Made by a program: the position numbers and the translations under genes
The notes under the pieces: generated by a model
The model's input: only the letters and a program-made list of their open reading frames with translations
The model's database searches: none
Told to the model about the DNA's origin: nothing
DNA from: Micropterus salmoides
Lineage: Eukaryota > Chordata > Actinopteri > Centrarchiformes > Centrarchidae
Assembly: GCF_014851395.1 (NCBI RefSeq)
Contig: NW_024041151.1
Span: 31,504,755 to 31,568,754 of the forward strand
Reading direction: 5' to 3'
DNA: 64,000 bases
Shown: piece by piece, positions 32,101-45,300 of the stretch
Layout of the letters: each line of letters starts with the position of its first letter
Position numbering within the stretch: position 1 is the stretch's first letter

Positions 32101-33940
32101 TACAGTGGTATTCGAAAGTTTGAAAACCCTTTAGAATTTTCTGTATTTCTGCAGACATATGACTTAAAACATACTCAGATTTTAACACAAGTCATTGTGT
32201 TTAACACAAGACACAAGTCAACATTGGAGTATCCTAGAATGTGACCCAAATTTGAATCATTTAGCAGTGTCTAGACCTTGTTTTTGCTCATGGACTGAAT
32301 CAGACACTAGATTTGAGCCCATTTTTGTAATGATGATTATTATGTCTATCTCTGAGGTGGGGTTTCTGTCCTTCAGATAAAGTTTACATATTGTATACCC
32401 TCCCCTCCCCTTGAGGGATATATGCTAAAGGTAGGAATGTCAGGCTATTTTTCCTTATGATATTTATGCAGCCTGGTAATGTTGTAATTTTTGTAATTTA
32501 TGTATGTTTAAAAAAATTTAAATGGTGTATGTATATATATATGTTATCATGACACTTTGTATAAGATGCTGTTTTTGTGGGAGTCATGTAATGCATGGAT
32601 TGTGCTCGTCACATGACCTGCATAGGATCTACTTAACACACCTATAAGTGCTTTGTAATTTCACTGTGTGAGCCTGAAGAAGCAATGGGCGAAACACGTT
32701 GCTCACAAATAAAGTAGTAAGTCAGATCAGTTGTGCGATTTTCGAATTTTCAGTATTTCTGCAGACATATGACTTAAAACATACTCAGATTTTAACACAC
32801 GTCACACAGTCGAGGAGAGAAAAATACTATACTTGTGGTAAAAGTACGTGAACTTTTGCTTTCCGGATCTCAGAAAAATTATTGTTGGTGCTCATCAGGC
32901 TGGAAAAGGTTACAAAACCATCTATAAAGAGTTTGGTCTCCACCAGTCTGCAGTCAGACAGACTGTGTACAAATGGAGGAAATTGAAGACCACTACTACC
33001 CTGCATAGGAAGCTCACAGAGGAACCCAGACTTACTTCTAAGCAACAAAATGCCTCTCTAACATTAGCTAATGTCAATGTTCATAACTCCAACATCAGGA
33101 GAACACTGAACAACAATGGTGTGCATGGCAGGGCTGTAAGGAGAAAGCCACTCTTTTCCAAAAGGAACATTTGTGCCTATCTGCAGTTTGCTCAAGATTA
33201 TGTGGACAAGCCAGAAGGCCACTGGAAAATATTTTGAGGATGGATGACACCAAAACTTTGGTTTTAAATGAAAAGTGTTATGTTTGGCAAAAGGAAAACA
33301 TTCCAGCATAATAACCTTATTCCATCTGTGAAACATGGTGATGGTGGTAGTATCATGGTCTGGGCCTGTTGTGTTGCATCTGGACCAGGAGGGCTGCCAT
33401 TGTTGATGGAACAATAAATTCAGAATTTTAATAGCAAATTCTCAATGAAAAGTTCAGTTCTGTCTATGTACTATTGAACTACACACGCAAGTTGTTCTAC
33501 CAAAAAAGGGTTAAACAAGAATAAAGTGAATGTTTTTACCTTAAAATTATCAAAGGCTGGGGAAGCGAGCAGCTCGTGAGAAAACCCACCAACATCCAAG
33601 AGTTGAAGCTGTTCTGTACAGAGGAATGAGCTAAGATTCCTCCAAGTCGATGAGCAGGACTGTTCAACAGTTACTGGAATGTTTAGTTGCAGTTATTAAT
33701 GCACAGGAGGGTCAGACCAGATCCTATAAGCAAAGGTTCACATACTTTTACAACTCTACAGATATGCAACATTAGATAATTTTTCTCAATGAATTAAAGA
33801 CGGATAATATTTTTGTCTTATTTGTGGAATTTAGTTCTGTTGATCTACTTTGTGTGAAAATCTGAGTATGTTTTAGGTTATATTTGTGCAGAAATATAGA
33901 AAATTCTAAAAGGTTCAGAAACTTCAAGTGCCACTGCATA
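32101..33940 (+). mobile_element. Tc1-like transposon, dead, with duplicated left end
   Basis: The left end (TACAGTGG..TTTGAAAACCCTTTAG) and right end (CTAAAAGGTTCAGAAAC..CCACTGCATA) are inverted repeats of the Tc1 fish type, with TA at the edges. The sequence after the left repeat (AGTATTTCTGCAGACATATG..) occurs again at 32751-32800. The about 550 bases between are foreign. A transposase pseudogene lies inside. Confidence 0.75.
32848..33770 (+). pseudogene. Tc1-like transposase pseudogene
   Basis: The N-terminal helix-turn-helix half is open at 32848-33237: LRKIIVGAHQAGKGYKTIYK, LHQSAVRQTVYKWRK, NNNGVHGRAVRRKPLFSKRN. After a stop, MKSVMFGKRKTF and VKHGDGGSIMVWACCVASGP lie at 33270-33390. 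Tail-like sequence continues to about 33750. Stops and frameshifts separate these blocks, so it is inactive. A catalytic triad cannot be read in one frame. Confidence 0.75.
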
Positions 33941-34276
33941 TTTCCAATGGCAATAATACGTGCAATAATATTATGACTTAACATAAATGGCTGCAGAACA
34001 TTGACTGTGAAGCCATAAGGTAAGAACATTTTCGAGGTTCTCAAGAGCAGCAGGCCTGTAGAAAGTCCAAAAACATAATTAAATTATAAAAGAACAGGCT
34101 GTTAACGCTTAGAATGTCTTCTCTGGACATCAGTCAGGTCTGTGAGGCCATATTTTAAATGTTCTGGCTGATATTGTACAACAGTATGCTTAAATGTTTT
34201 CATTTCAATCAAAAACTATTAAAGTTAAAAAGCAAAAAAAAATAATAACACTACTTGTCAAAGTATTGACCACATA

Positions 34277-36150
34277 ATCCATCCCTGTTATTGAAAGAGG
34301 GAAAGCTTCACCTTTGCAAATGTTGACAACCCATTGTTCACCTGATCATCAGTCAGGGCCACAGTGCTGACTTTGTCAAGTGCGGGCATACTTGCCGAGG
34401 CCCAGCAGGTCTTATTACTGCCAGCTTTTCTGCACAAGTAACTTCAGCTTTTTAAAAATGTTTTTACTCATTGGAAGAGCTGCTCTCATAAAACATAGTG
34501 GGCTTAAAACAGCTAAATCCTGAGAGCTTCCCCTGTGAAAGAATGAATGTTGTTAACACATTTTTATAAGGAACTGTTCAGGCAGGTTTGTGCACTAAAA
34601 TGTTACCAAATTTGTGGGATTACAGAGGATGACATTAACACTATTTTGAAGAAATCTTCAATGCTGCAATATTTGATATATGACATTTTGTGCATTAAAC
34701 ACATTCCTGCATTCTGGAGAATTACACCTTTCTCAAAGCTTTATCATTTGGTATTTAAAATTTCTTGTTCCAAGCTATTTTTCATAACATTTTTAACAAG
34801 TTATGCTTTCAAAAAGTAAAGAGGACAATATCAGCCCCAGTGTCAATGACACCTATGGTTTTTGGACTATCTACAGACCTGCTGGACTTGAGGACCTCGT
34901 AAAATGTTCTTACCTTATGGCTCACAGTCAATGTTATGCAGCCATTGATTTAACCGGGCATTCATTGAAATACTGCCACCTGCTGGAAGAAAGGCGAAAC
35001 AGATTGATCTGTTACAATGAAAACAATCAAAGTGGCCTGCAGACAGACATTAAATATGAATTTAATATTAGAAATATAGTGCTAACAGTAACAACTCTGC
35101 ACACACAATAATTACCTAGGTTAAACTAGATTACCAACTGTATTGCACCAAACAATGTGCATTAAACGTGAGTCTTGCTTTTTTTACATGTATAAATGCA
35201 CAATATTATATATTGCATAATAATCAACTACTGTAGCTAACATATTTCTCTCGGTCCAGGTTTACTGATTGATTGATTTGTTTCTTCTAACTTTACCCTG
35301 GTATAACATTAGTGCTTGCATAATGTTACAGAATGACCGTTCTACAAGCTTTTTATTTTAATATTTACTATTACTTCTGGGTCACCTGAAGTAATAGTAA
35401 ATTCACCTCATGGTAAATTAGTGGCATAACGTACACAAACAGCGGCAGGTCCCGTGGCATCATAACAGTTAGATTACAACAAGAACTACCACACAAACAA
35501 TGGCAGGCACCTCAGGGAAATCTGTGGCATCTCAAGCTGCCACCGGAAATACCATAATAAACAGCGGCAGGTGCCGCGGCATCTCAAGCTGCCACCGGGA
35601 AAGCCACTGGTAGCTTCCAATGCCACTATTTGAGCCTGTCCCTGCTGTTCTTTCCTGAGGTCAAAGAGGTTTCTAAAGGAACTCTTAATCACTCTGCGGG
35701 AATATTACTTTTAATTCGAACTCTACTTTAATTCGAACTCTTCATCTTCAGTGCCTTGTTGGACGACATAGCTGCATTTTCCAACAACATTCTTTAGCTG
35801 AAAAACCTTGCATATGTTTTTATGTATAGCCTTTGTGAGCTTCACTCAGCTTAGTCACTAAAATGTTCTCCCACCTCAATGCTTACTTTTTATTATTCAC
35901 TCTTGTTTACCTTTTCATTTATGTTAATTCATTCTGGGTTTCCCACTCACTGTGACCTGACACTTAACTATTCTTCTTTGAATGCTTTGATGTTACTTCA
36001 GTACATTGTGTTTGAGCTCCTTCAGATACACGTGCCATAGAGTCAACATTTTAACAAATTCACCGTTTCGGGACTCCCGGAACCGTTTGTTGTGAAAAAG
36101 TATTTCTTGTCTAAAAATACCCGCTGCCAGATGTTTGCTGCTGTTGCAGT
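34277..36150. other. Intergenic stretch upstream of chd1
   Basis: No supported gene. Two short tandem units (GGCATCTCAAGCTGCCACCG) lie at about 35528 and 35579. Upstream AT-rich DNA has several open but unconvincing short frames. Confidence 0.4.
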
Positions 36151-36565
36151 ATAGAGGAGCACAGTCGTTACGTCACTGTCCGGGGTTTCCTAGAGAAGTG
36201 AACCCTACGGCGTCATGGCGGAGGCCGGTTGTCGGAAGACCCTGGATTGAAATGCCAACTTTCTACAATCGCAGTTGACCGACGACCACTATACTTTGCT
36301 TACATCTAAAACGGGAAAGGGGACATACTTGATTATTGGAGGGAGAAGAAACGCAACATTGAAGCAGCTTTATCTAAGTGAATCGTACGGGGCTGCTCTC
36401 CCTAACTGGGAGTTAGCTAGCTAACGTTAGCGTAAAGGTAACGCAAGCGTTAGCTATCAGTGGCTGCTAGCGCGCTAGATAAATAAAAGAAGAACGGCCC
36501 TCTAAAGTGGAAAGGCGGATTTAGAAAAGTATTTCATTGGAGTTTCACCGGGTGACAATATAACG
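36150..36565 (+). promoter_or_regulatory. chd1: chd1 promoter and probable non-coding first exon
   Basis: The start codon exon begins after an acceptor at 38018, so an upstream 5' UTR exon is required. This stretch is more CpG-rich than its surroundings. It holds TTACGTCA (36168-36175, CRE-like), ATGGCGG (36215, YY1-like) and a strong donor AACG|GTAGGT at 36566. An earlier donor AAAG|GTAACG (about 36437) is an alternative. The start of transcription cannot be placed from sequence alone. Confidence 0.5.
36215..36250 (+). other. Upstream ORF in the putative chd1 5' leader
   Basis: ATG with G at +4 opens 11 codons (MAEAGCRKTLD) and a TGA. If the leader is transcribed as proposed, it could lower initiation at the main start. 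Confidence 0.35.
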
Positions 36566-38018
36566 GTAGGTAACATGCAGCGTGGAGATACTTAGTTTAG
36601 CGAGAAAGTAAGCTAACGTTGCATGTTGATGTGGTAAAAGCCGCGAGAAGTGAGCGGCGAATGAAAACAAGATGGAAGAGGGTGAAGTTAGGTTAGCTAA
36701 TTTGTGTTTGTGGGTTTAACAATGAATACTAAATACCTTTCACAGTCTGGTGTGATCCACTGCTTGACCATACATTTGCATAGTTAAATGTAATTGACTT
36801 GTAAACGCTGAATATCGGCAATAACCGGAAACTAAACATTCCAGCGATTCCCTGCTAATATGAACTAGCGCAAAGTTTTGTCATTTTTTTAGCTTCCGTG
36901 CTAGCCTCGTGCTTCATAACGTTAAGTTAGCTAACGCTACTTTCCTTGACAAGCTCAGACGGTGGAGCATCCCTCTCATATTCAACCCACGTTGACGTTA
37001 AATAAAAAAGTGCCTCGACATTCAATATCTGACCCACACGGTTGCGGCACACGTTGTGAAATTAAAACGCTAAGTTAACTGTTGCTTTTATTGTTTTACA
37101 GGTGTTATGTTTTTCTAGCCCAGAACATAATCTAGTATCATACAAGAGCAAGCAAACAGTAACTGATTAGACATAAGGGACAGTCATTATCCTGTAAGTT
37201 AGCAATAAAGTAATACAGGAATGCCGATTGTTGCGGGATATTCTCCGTTTGGATTTGGAGATAAAATACTGGCTGGCGCGTTGGCAGTGTGCATACATTG
37301 CTGCTAACTTGCCCCGCCAATAGCTTATTAGCGGTATTAGCTAGTTGGATAGAAGCTAAGCTGTAGCCATACTAAGAATATATGGTACTAGAATGACCAA
37401 TTTTGGCATAAGACCGTTTGCTAGAAGTCGTTTTCCAGCATCGGCTAAAGTTAAAGTAATTAGTTATTCTTGAGTATCCGCAGTGCTTTGTGTGGATGTG
37501 AAAACACGCTGCTGCTACGCGGGCCTGATAGGCCTCTCCGGTGTGGGAACAAATACAGCTAGCCTTATGTTATATGTAGCTACAGCCATCCGCACAGCCA
37601 GTCTGTTGAGGTTTTAACGTCTGGTATTCGTTCAAATGTGTTTTAGTTTTTTACGGAGACCGTTAATCTCTTTAAGAACTACAATGCAGAGCATACATTT
37701 CTTTAGAAACGTTAACATTAGAGATGAAAAGACTCTTTGAAAAAGTGTATTGACAGCTACACAAGGACAACTGAATGGTTGAACTTTGATGCAGGGTTAA
37801 CGTTATAGTCAGTCAGGGCAGCTGCAAGGGCATTTTGCTTTGTAAGCATACAGATTTGTACCTGCATTGTGTTATTTTGCCATGTTGGGCTGAAAAGACC
37901 CTCTTCGTGTATACTGTTATGAAAACACAATTTTATTGAAATGAGACAGCTTTGACTAAGACAGTCCTGGCATTTCCCAGACAATATTTCTAATGTTAAT
38001 GTGTATCTTCCCTTAAAG
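36566..38018 (+). other. chd1 5' UTR intron
   Basis: Donor GTAGGT to acceptor TTCCCTTAAAG. Rich in GCTAACGTTAGC-type words common in fish DNA. No embedded gene. Confidence 0.45.
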
Positions 38019-38084
38019 GTTGTCCACGTGGAACATAACATACTACAAGTTGTCAGGAAGAAGTCTATACATTTGGACTTCAAC

Positions 38085-38137
38085 ATGGCTGGACGCAGTG
38101 AGGATGAAAGTGTAAGCAATAGCAGTGGAGAGTCAAG
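38085..38137 (+). CDS. chd1: chd1 coding exon 1
   Basis: The exon begins at 38019; the ATG at 38085 is the first in it (CAACATGG context). It encodes MAGRSEDESVSNSSGES, homologous to the CHD1 N-terminus, and ends AG|GTAAAT in phase 2. Confidence 0.9.
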
Positions 38138-39362
38138 GTAAATCATCAAATTATCTTTCACAAATAGGTCTGGGGTGATTCATGGACGTAATTGATTATG
38201 GTAATACATCAATTTGCATTAAGTGCATTGTAATGAAGCTCTGCGCCCAGTCTAAGCTGGGATTCTTCTGGAGAAAAAGCTCCAGCTAAAAACCTTCACC
38301 TAAAGTTTGGGAGTATTTTAGACCGAGAACCAACAATGTGGTGCTTTGTAAGCTGTATAAGTTGGAGTTCAACTGCATGAACCCTTGAAACAGCATGAAC
38401 ACTTGCGAAAAGCATCCCAGAGCACTTTTCAAGACGGCAGCAGCAGCAGCAAGACGGGACCATATTTGATTTTTGTCCCAACACAAACCTGATATATCAG
38501 GATTATCAACACGAGGAATGTGTTTCTGTTGGTAGTGGTCGCATAAAATTGATTTTCTAAATGTTTCTTCATCACCTCCATGTTAAAAGTAATTTCTGTA
38601 CCGCTGGAGTCATGGTAACTTGACGTTTGTGTGACTGAGAAAATGGCTTATACTAAATACCAATTATTCTGTTCTTTAAAGGACTGTGGTACAAAACCTG
38701 TTAATAAAGACAGATTTCTCTTTACATGTGACAGTAATTCCGATGATGAATCTGGTTCTGGATCGGGCTCAGCATCAGGGTCCGACTCGGGCTCTAGTTC
38801 CAGCTCCTCCAGCAGCAGCAGCCAATCAGGGAGCAGTGACTCAGGTAGTGGCTCAGACTCTGGCAGCCAGTCAGAATCTGACACAGAGAAATTCAAGGAG
38901 AAGATGGAGCTGCCAAATAAGTCAAACATTGATGGAGCTGAGGTAAAGACATATCATCAAAGATGGGCCCACATTTGTTCAACCAATAGGACATGCGGAG
39001 AAAACAAAAATATTCTGACAAGACAACATTTCATCATTATGTGTTACCTGTAATGCTGCTTTCATATAATCAGCATGAAAATGCTTTTCACTGTGTGAAA
39101 CTATTTGTCAAAACTGACTTAGTGTAGTTTCCTTAAGTCAGAGTTCAGATGGTATGACCTTTGACCTAGTTTAACACATTTCAGAGCACTGCAAGTTGTC
39201 CTTTTCTGGTGGGGAGGGGTTAACACGATGGTTGGCTCGTCACATGAAAGCTTTTTAACCTGTTAACATATTTTTGTCTAAACTTAAGTTACACTCATTG
39301 ATTGCAGTTCTGGAAGTCCAACCCAAGTATCCTAGCAGTGCAAAGATCTGCTATGCTTAGGA

Positions 39363-39395
<33 letters not shown>

Positions 39396-42300
39396 GACAA
39401 AGCTCCTCAAATAGTGGATCTGATGAGGTTTGTTTCAAACCAATCAATACAAGGACTACTAAGAACTAATCAACACCATTTGGGGATGTCATTAGTGTAC
39501 TTACATAGGATGTTTTTGAAGGTGCACAATGGCACAATATGATTATTCATGAACATGTCTTTGATAACCTTTTTAAGGACTCGTCAAATAGTGATGAATC
39601 TGACTCATCAAGTGGATCCAAGAGAAGAAGAAATTCAGGCTCCTCTGGATCGGGTTCTGGATCTGGGAGTGGTTCGAGATCAGACTCATCAGCAGATGAC
39701 AACAGTGATGAAACGGCATCAGACTATGAGCCCAGTCACAAAATCAAAAGCAGAAAGCCTCCAACCAAGTAAGTGGGCAGTTACCCATTAATGCCTGAGT
39801 ACACAGAGTTACATTACTATTTCTCTAACTGTTATGGTCACTCACCTCAGCCATTTAGGTATTGGTCATAAGACCTATGCCCTTAAAAGGAATACAAAAA
39901 CTGGCTTGAGATAAACTCGGCACATACATTACTTCTTCACCTCTTGTCATGGATGTCAAGGATGAATTTTCGGAATGGGAAGAAAAGCAGCACCCAGAGG
40001 AAGAAAGCCCAGAAGTGTTCTTCTTCTGAGTATGAGGATGATGACTACAAGAAGGTGGCGTCTGCAGGTCCACGGCGGCAGGCCACAGTCAACATAAGCT
40101 ACAAGGAGGACGAGGAATTGAAGACTGACTCAGATGACCTGGTGGAAGTTGTGGGTGAAGATGTCCCGCAGCCGGAAGAAGATGAGTTTGAAACACTGGA
40201 GAGAGTGATGGACAGCAGAATAGGAAGAAAAAGAGGTAAGGAACACAGTGTTCAGATTGATATCCTCCACTCTGATCGGGGTTTTCCTGCCTCTTGATCA
40301 TGTACACACATGCATTTGTACCGTGGCTTGAACTGGCTCAAGGAAGCTCTCTTTACAAACAACGTACTATATGTATATACGTAATTGTATGTTTCAAGAA
40401 ATGTTTTTCAAGAGATGTCATTTTGACGGGTGCATTTGCCCTGAAGGAATAGGGTGCATCCACTATAGTCAGTTCATGGCTGAAGACGTCTTCTGTAGAT
40501 TCTGAAACTTCTTGTACTTACAAGTCATTTCAACAACCAAATGATTGAAAATACGGCCCAGGTTTAAAATACCAACAATTTTAACAGGTGCCCTGTTCTA
40601 CATTAAAACAAATACAAGATAAAAGCTAATGTGTGAATTTACACAGTAACATCAGCTCTTGTGTTCATGTATAGTTCGCTGGGGTCCTCTAGCAGTGTAA
40701 CTGATGTGAATTCCTGGATATTAAATGTTAATCTACAATTTTCTGTAGTGTCCCTACATGCTTCTGTTGTTACTGCATGTCACATGACATGGTTAATCTA
40801 TGTTTGAGATTGAGAACATGACGACAAACACTGAGATACTGAATTCTTTGTAAACATCCTGTTAAAGCATCTTTATTTGACATACTCACTTTTATAATCA
40901 ACTTTTCCCCCCAAAAGTTGATTATAGAATTAAATGTCCAATTTTTTTCCCCATTCAGCAGCGTAAACACCTTTTGGCTTTGTAGTCGCTGTACAGAACG
41001 GCATGCAGTCAAATATGTGGTGCACAGAGCAGCATTCGCAAAAGCCCACTGCCATTTGCAGCAGCGTTTTAAATGCCTGCTGGTAATATAAAACTATATT
41101 AAAACATGGAAAAGCAGTTGTTAGTGATGATGTTTGCTGTGTGGAAAAGATGTTACCAGCAGAAACACTTTGTGCTACACTGTGGCGCTGCGGTCCAGCC
41201 AATCAGATGGCTGTTTTCTTCCTTTTCTGGAAGTTTCAGCACCGTCTTTACTGGTGCACTGTGCTGATTATGACACATGGGGAATGTCAGAAGATAACAG
41301 GGAGACTGCTTAGAACTTTGGTGTACTGGTAACTTTAAGGGCAAAAAATATTTTTGACTGGCTGGATGAATAGAAAATAGATAGAAATATGTAACACAGT
41401 GTTTCTTAATTTCCCCCCCCCCAACAGCAACAGGAAGTGCAACCACTGTATATGCTGTGGAAGCAGACGGAGACCCCAATGCCAACTTCAATCCCAACAA
41501 AGAGGCTGGTGAAAGTCAGTATTTGATAAAGTGGAAGAACTGGGCCCATATTCACAACACTTGGGAAACAGAGGAGACACTCAAGTTGCAGAACGTCAAG
41601 GGCATGAAGAAACTGGATAATTTCAAGAAAAAGGAACAGGAGAAAAAGAAATGGTGAGAGCTTCTTGCTTTATTAAAGGTCTTCGCAGTCTTACACTTTT
41701 ATACACACTAAAATCTGTCTAGTCTTCTACTGATGACTGACTGACATAGATGAGGACAGAAACCAGAAAATATTCAGATTTAAGAATTTCTTTTCCTTGA
41801 AAATAGACAAAATAGTTGGCAAATTATTTAATAGTTGAGAACCAATCTATTAATTGTTGCTGCTCTAGTGGCCAGTCATTCTTCCTGGTCAATGCAATGA
41901 CCTTACCCAGGCCAAACCCATAATTCGGCCTATTTCTATCTGAATGCGTACACACACAAAATAGAAGAAAGTTTCCAGGAAATCAGGTTTTCAATCCCCG
42001 GCTTCTCCAGGCTGCATGTCGAAATGTCCTTGGACTAGAAACTGAACCCTGAATTGCCCCCGATGGATGAATATATATGGATGTTTTTTTCCGTTCGAGC
42101 ACTTAGGCTCGAATGTGTGTGAATAGGTGAATGTGATGTAGTGTAAAAGTGTTTTAAGGGTGCTCTGATGAGGATTTTTTGGGCTGATTGCTGAAAGCAG
42201 TATCAGCCGGTACCGATCACTGGGTCTATTTTGAACCCTTTCATTTATCATGTAGCATTATACAGTATATTTATTTAATTAGTCCTAAAAAATGTATTAA

Positions 42301-45300
42301 GTGTTAACTTTAACACTTTTTTTAGGACTAACATGATAAAGTATAATGAAATGTTATTATTATAAATTATTGCCAGTAAACATGGGCAACCAATTCCACT
42401 CCCTCTGTCTTAGAGACTTAAACCATAGCAGCCTTTGCCTGATTACTGCGAACATCTTATAGCTTAACAAAGCTTTCCTGTGGAATAAACTACAATAACA
42501 GAACAAACGACATATTAATACATTTACTTCAACTGAGTCCATGATAAACTCTGAAGCAGCCAGTTTTTGTTGTGGAAAGCTCAGGCAGGTTCTTTGGGCT
42601 TTAGATGGGAGAGAGAGGGAGAGTGGGCTACAGAGAGAAGTCAAAACTGTCATCAGTGTTATTTGAAAATAAGGGAAATTTAGTATGTTGTAAATAGATG
42701 AAAGGATTACCGGTTTAACGGTAAACCATGGTAAAATTCCCGACGGTTATTATTACCGTACACATTTTAATTACCATGATAACTGGGTACGGTTATCCAC
42801 GCTGTTATAATCTCACGGCAAACACTGTCCAGCGTCTCCCAGAAGCAGGCGGTTGTAGTTTTCAATATAAAACTTGTTGAAATGGTTTCAGTGTGTGTAT
42901 CAGTACACATTTTTACAATCCCCTGATAATACTGATAACCATGATAATTTTAGTCACAATAATCGTGATATGAAATTTTCATACCGTTTCACCCCTAATT
43001 GTTAATATTGCTTATAGTTACTATATTAAATATAATTACATGTGGTTCACCACTAGTATAGGCCTAATATTTCAGTGGGTTTTTTTCATTTATTAAATCC
43101 TTGTGAAAGAAGCACAGTCTGCATCTTTTACATAGGCCTACTGCTACCGGCTTTATCAGAGGAGAGAGTAGCAAACATTTTATATACGGCCAGCAGATTT
43201 TTATTTGATTTTATTATGAGATTTACGGGGGGGAAACATTTAACAGAAGGAGACCGAGTGAGAATGGAGCAATACCGGAGAATCTAGGGGAAAACGGGAG
43301 GGTTGACATGAATATTTTACATAAATTCATAAAATTCATAAAATATTTTAATAAAAATACTGAAACTACAACTTTGTCGGTAGCATCGTGTGTTTGCTTT
43401 TCATGACCGAATCACAAAGCCAATAGTGAATGTCTGTGAGTGTGTTTATAAAGTCCTTCGTTTTTGCGGATTCGCCATTTTCTGGACAGGAGGCGGAAAC
43501 GTAGCAGAAAGTCTCTGTTGTTGAAACTCACACTGAAGGATCAGTCTCTCTCTCTGCCTGATGCACTGATGAGTGTCAAGACAAATAAACTCTGGTGGCG
43601 GGGGTGTGTGTGTGAGATGAGCAGGACCGCGGCAGTTTCACATGATCGCTCCTGCTTGTTGTTCCGCTTGTCTGATTGCTGCTCAACTCTTTGTAAATGA
43701 TTTAACTGGACGCATTAATTACCTCCTTGACTTTGGTGCTAGCTAGCTTTGAAAACCGCTCAGACCGCGTAGTGAAACCATTTTACCTGCTGTTGAAAAT
43801 TTGTCCGGCAAGTATTGCATCATCTGATAGGCTTTTCTGATCGGCCTTTTTAGAGACCACCAATCAAACTAGTTAAAGCCATTATCGGCCGATTACGATC
43901 GGTGACCGATCGATTGGAGCACCCTTAAAAGAAATGATCTGACTGTGCATTCAGACCAAACGCAAATTTAATCCTCAAGTGAAGATGAATTGTTTTAATC
44001 CAAAAAGATTAAAGGAAAAAGTAAATTTAATAAAAGCAATTCACTCTGAGCTCCTCCCACCGGTAAACAGTGCAATTGTCAGAGCATAATCCAGTCTACA
44101 GGTGTTTATTTGTCCAAAAGCTGCAGCGCTGCCCCTGCTCTCTCCTCCACAGCTCCCCGTAGATCAGCAGCTGTCTGTTGGCCAGCAGAGATTCAGTCCC
44201 TCTGCTCTCCCTGGTGCACTCCAAACAACACTAAGTCAGTGACATCCAGACTATTTAAACGCTGATTGTGACACAGCTTCACATGACTTTATTGCTACTA
44301 AGTTAATAATTGTAAATCTTTTGCTGCAGCGCTGTCGGTTACTAATCTCTATTAACCTTTATTTCGATAGGACATAGAGAGAAGTTGGAAATAAGGGAGA
44401 GAGATGTAAAGAAATTCCGCAAAGGGCCCAGAAATTGAATACAGGTTATTGTTTACTTTATAATGCTTTTTTCTTCTCCCCAGGTTAAAGGCAGCTTCAC
44501 CAGAGGATATAGAGTATTTCAACTGTCAGGAAGAATTGATGGATGACCTGCACTCTCAGTACCAGCTTGTAGAGCGAATCATAGGTGCATCATAGGTTCT
44601 TCTAGAATCATTTGTGTGAAACATCTTACTGTGAATATATTTGATGTCATTGGATTTAAGTAATTAAATAGGTCTCTGAATTCCTTTTGATCAGGACATT
44701 CAAACCAGAAGTCAGCAGCTGGTTACCCGGACTACTTGTGTAAATGGCAGGGCTTACCATACTCCGAGTGTAGCTGGGAAGATGGTGCTCTGATCGCCAA
44801 AAAGTTCCAGAAATGCATTGATGACTACATGAGCAGAAACCAGTCAAAGACCATTCCATCCAGAGACTGCAAGGTAACTCACTCCCAAGTCTATACTGGC
44901 AGTGGCAATATGTTGGTAATGTGTTACACCTTGGTAGAGTGGAAGATAAGATCTTCTGTGTCAGTTTCCAGTTTAAAATAAGCTATTCTTTCCTATAGGT
45001 GCTGAAACAAAGACCCAGGTTTATGCCCATGAAGAAGCAGCCAGCTTACATAGGAGGTGATGGACTGGAGCTCAGAGACTACCAGTTGGACAGTTTGAAC
45101 TGGATGGCTCACTCCTGGTGCAAGTATGACTCAATCAATACTTAAATGTTGCATTGTCCTTAAGTACATTCTGTAATCATGGGAGAAGAAGTACCATAGC
45201 TATCAGGGTTTCCTTGGATCCCCACAAAGCTACAGTGGCACCTAACAGTAAAATGTGATATAGTCCACAATCAAATGCTGGCTGCTTCATCACTCAGCAC

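Noticed and set aside
34547..35111. Short plus-strand ORFs of 90 and 102 codons
   Set aside because: No splice context, codon bias or family similarity; AT-rich chance frames.
43464..43700. 78-codon ORF in a chd1 intron
   Set aside because: Lies inside a TIR-bounded non-coding transposon; no similarity recognised.
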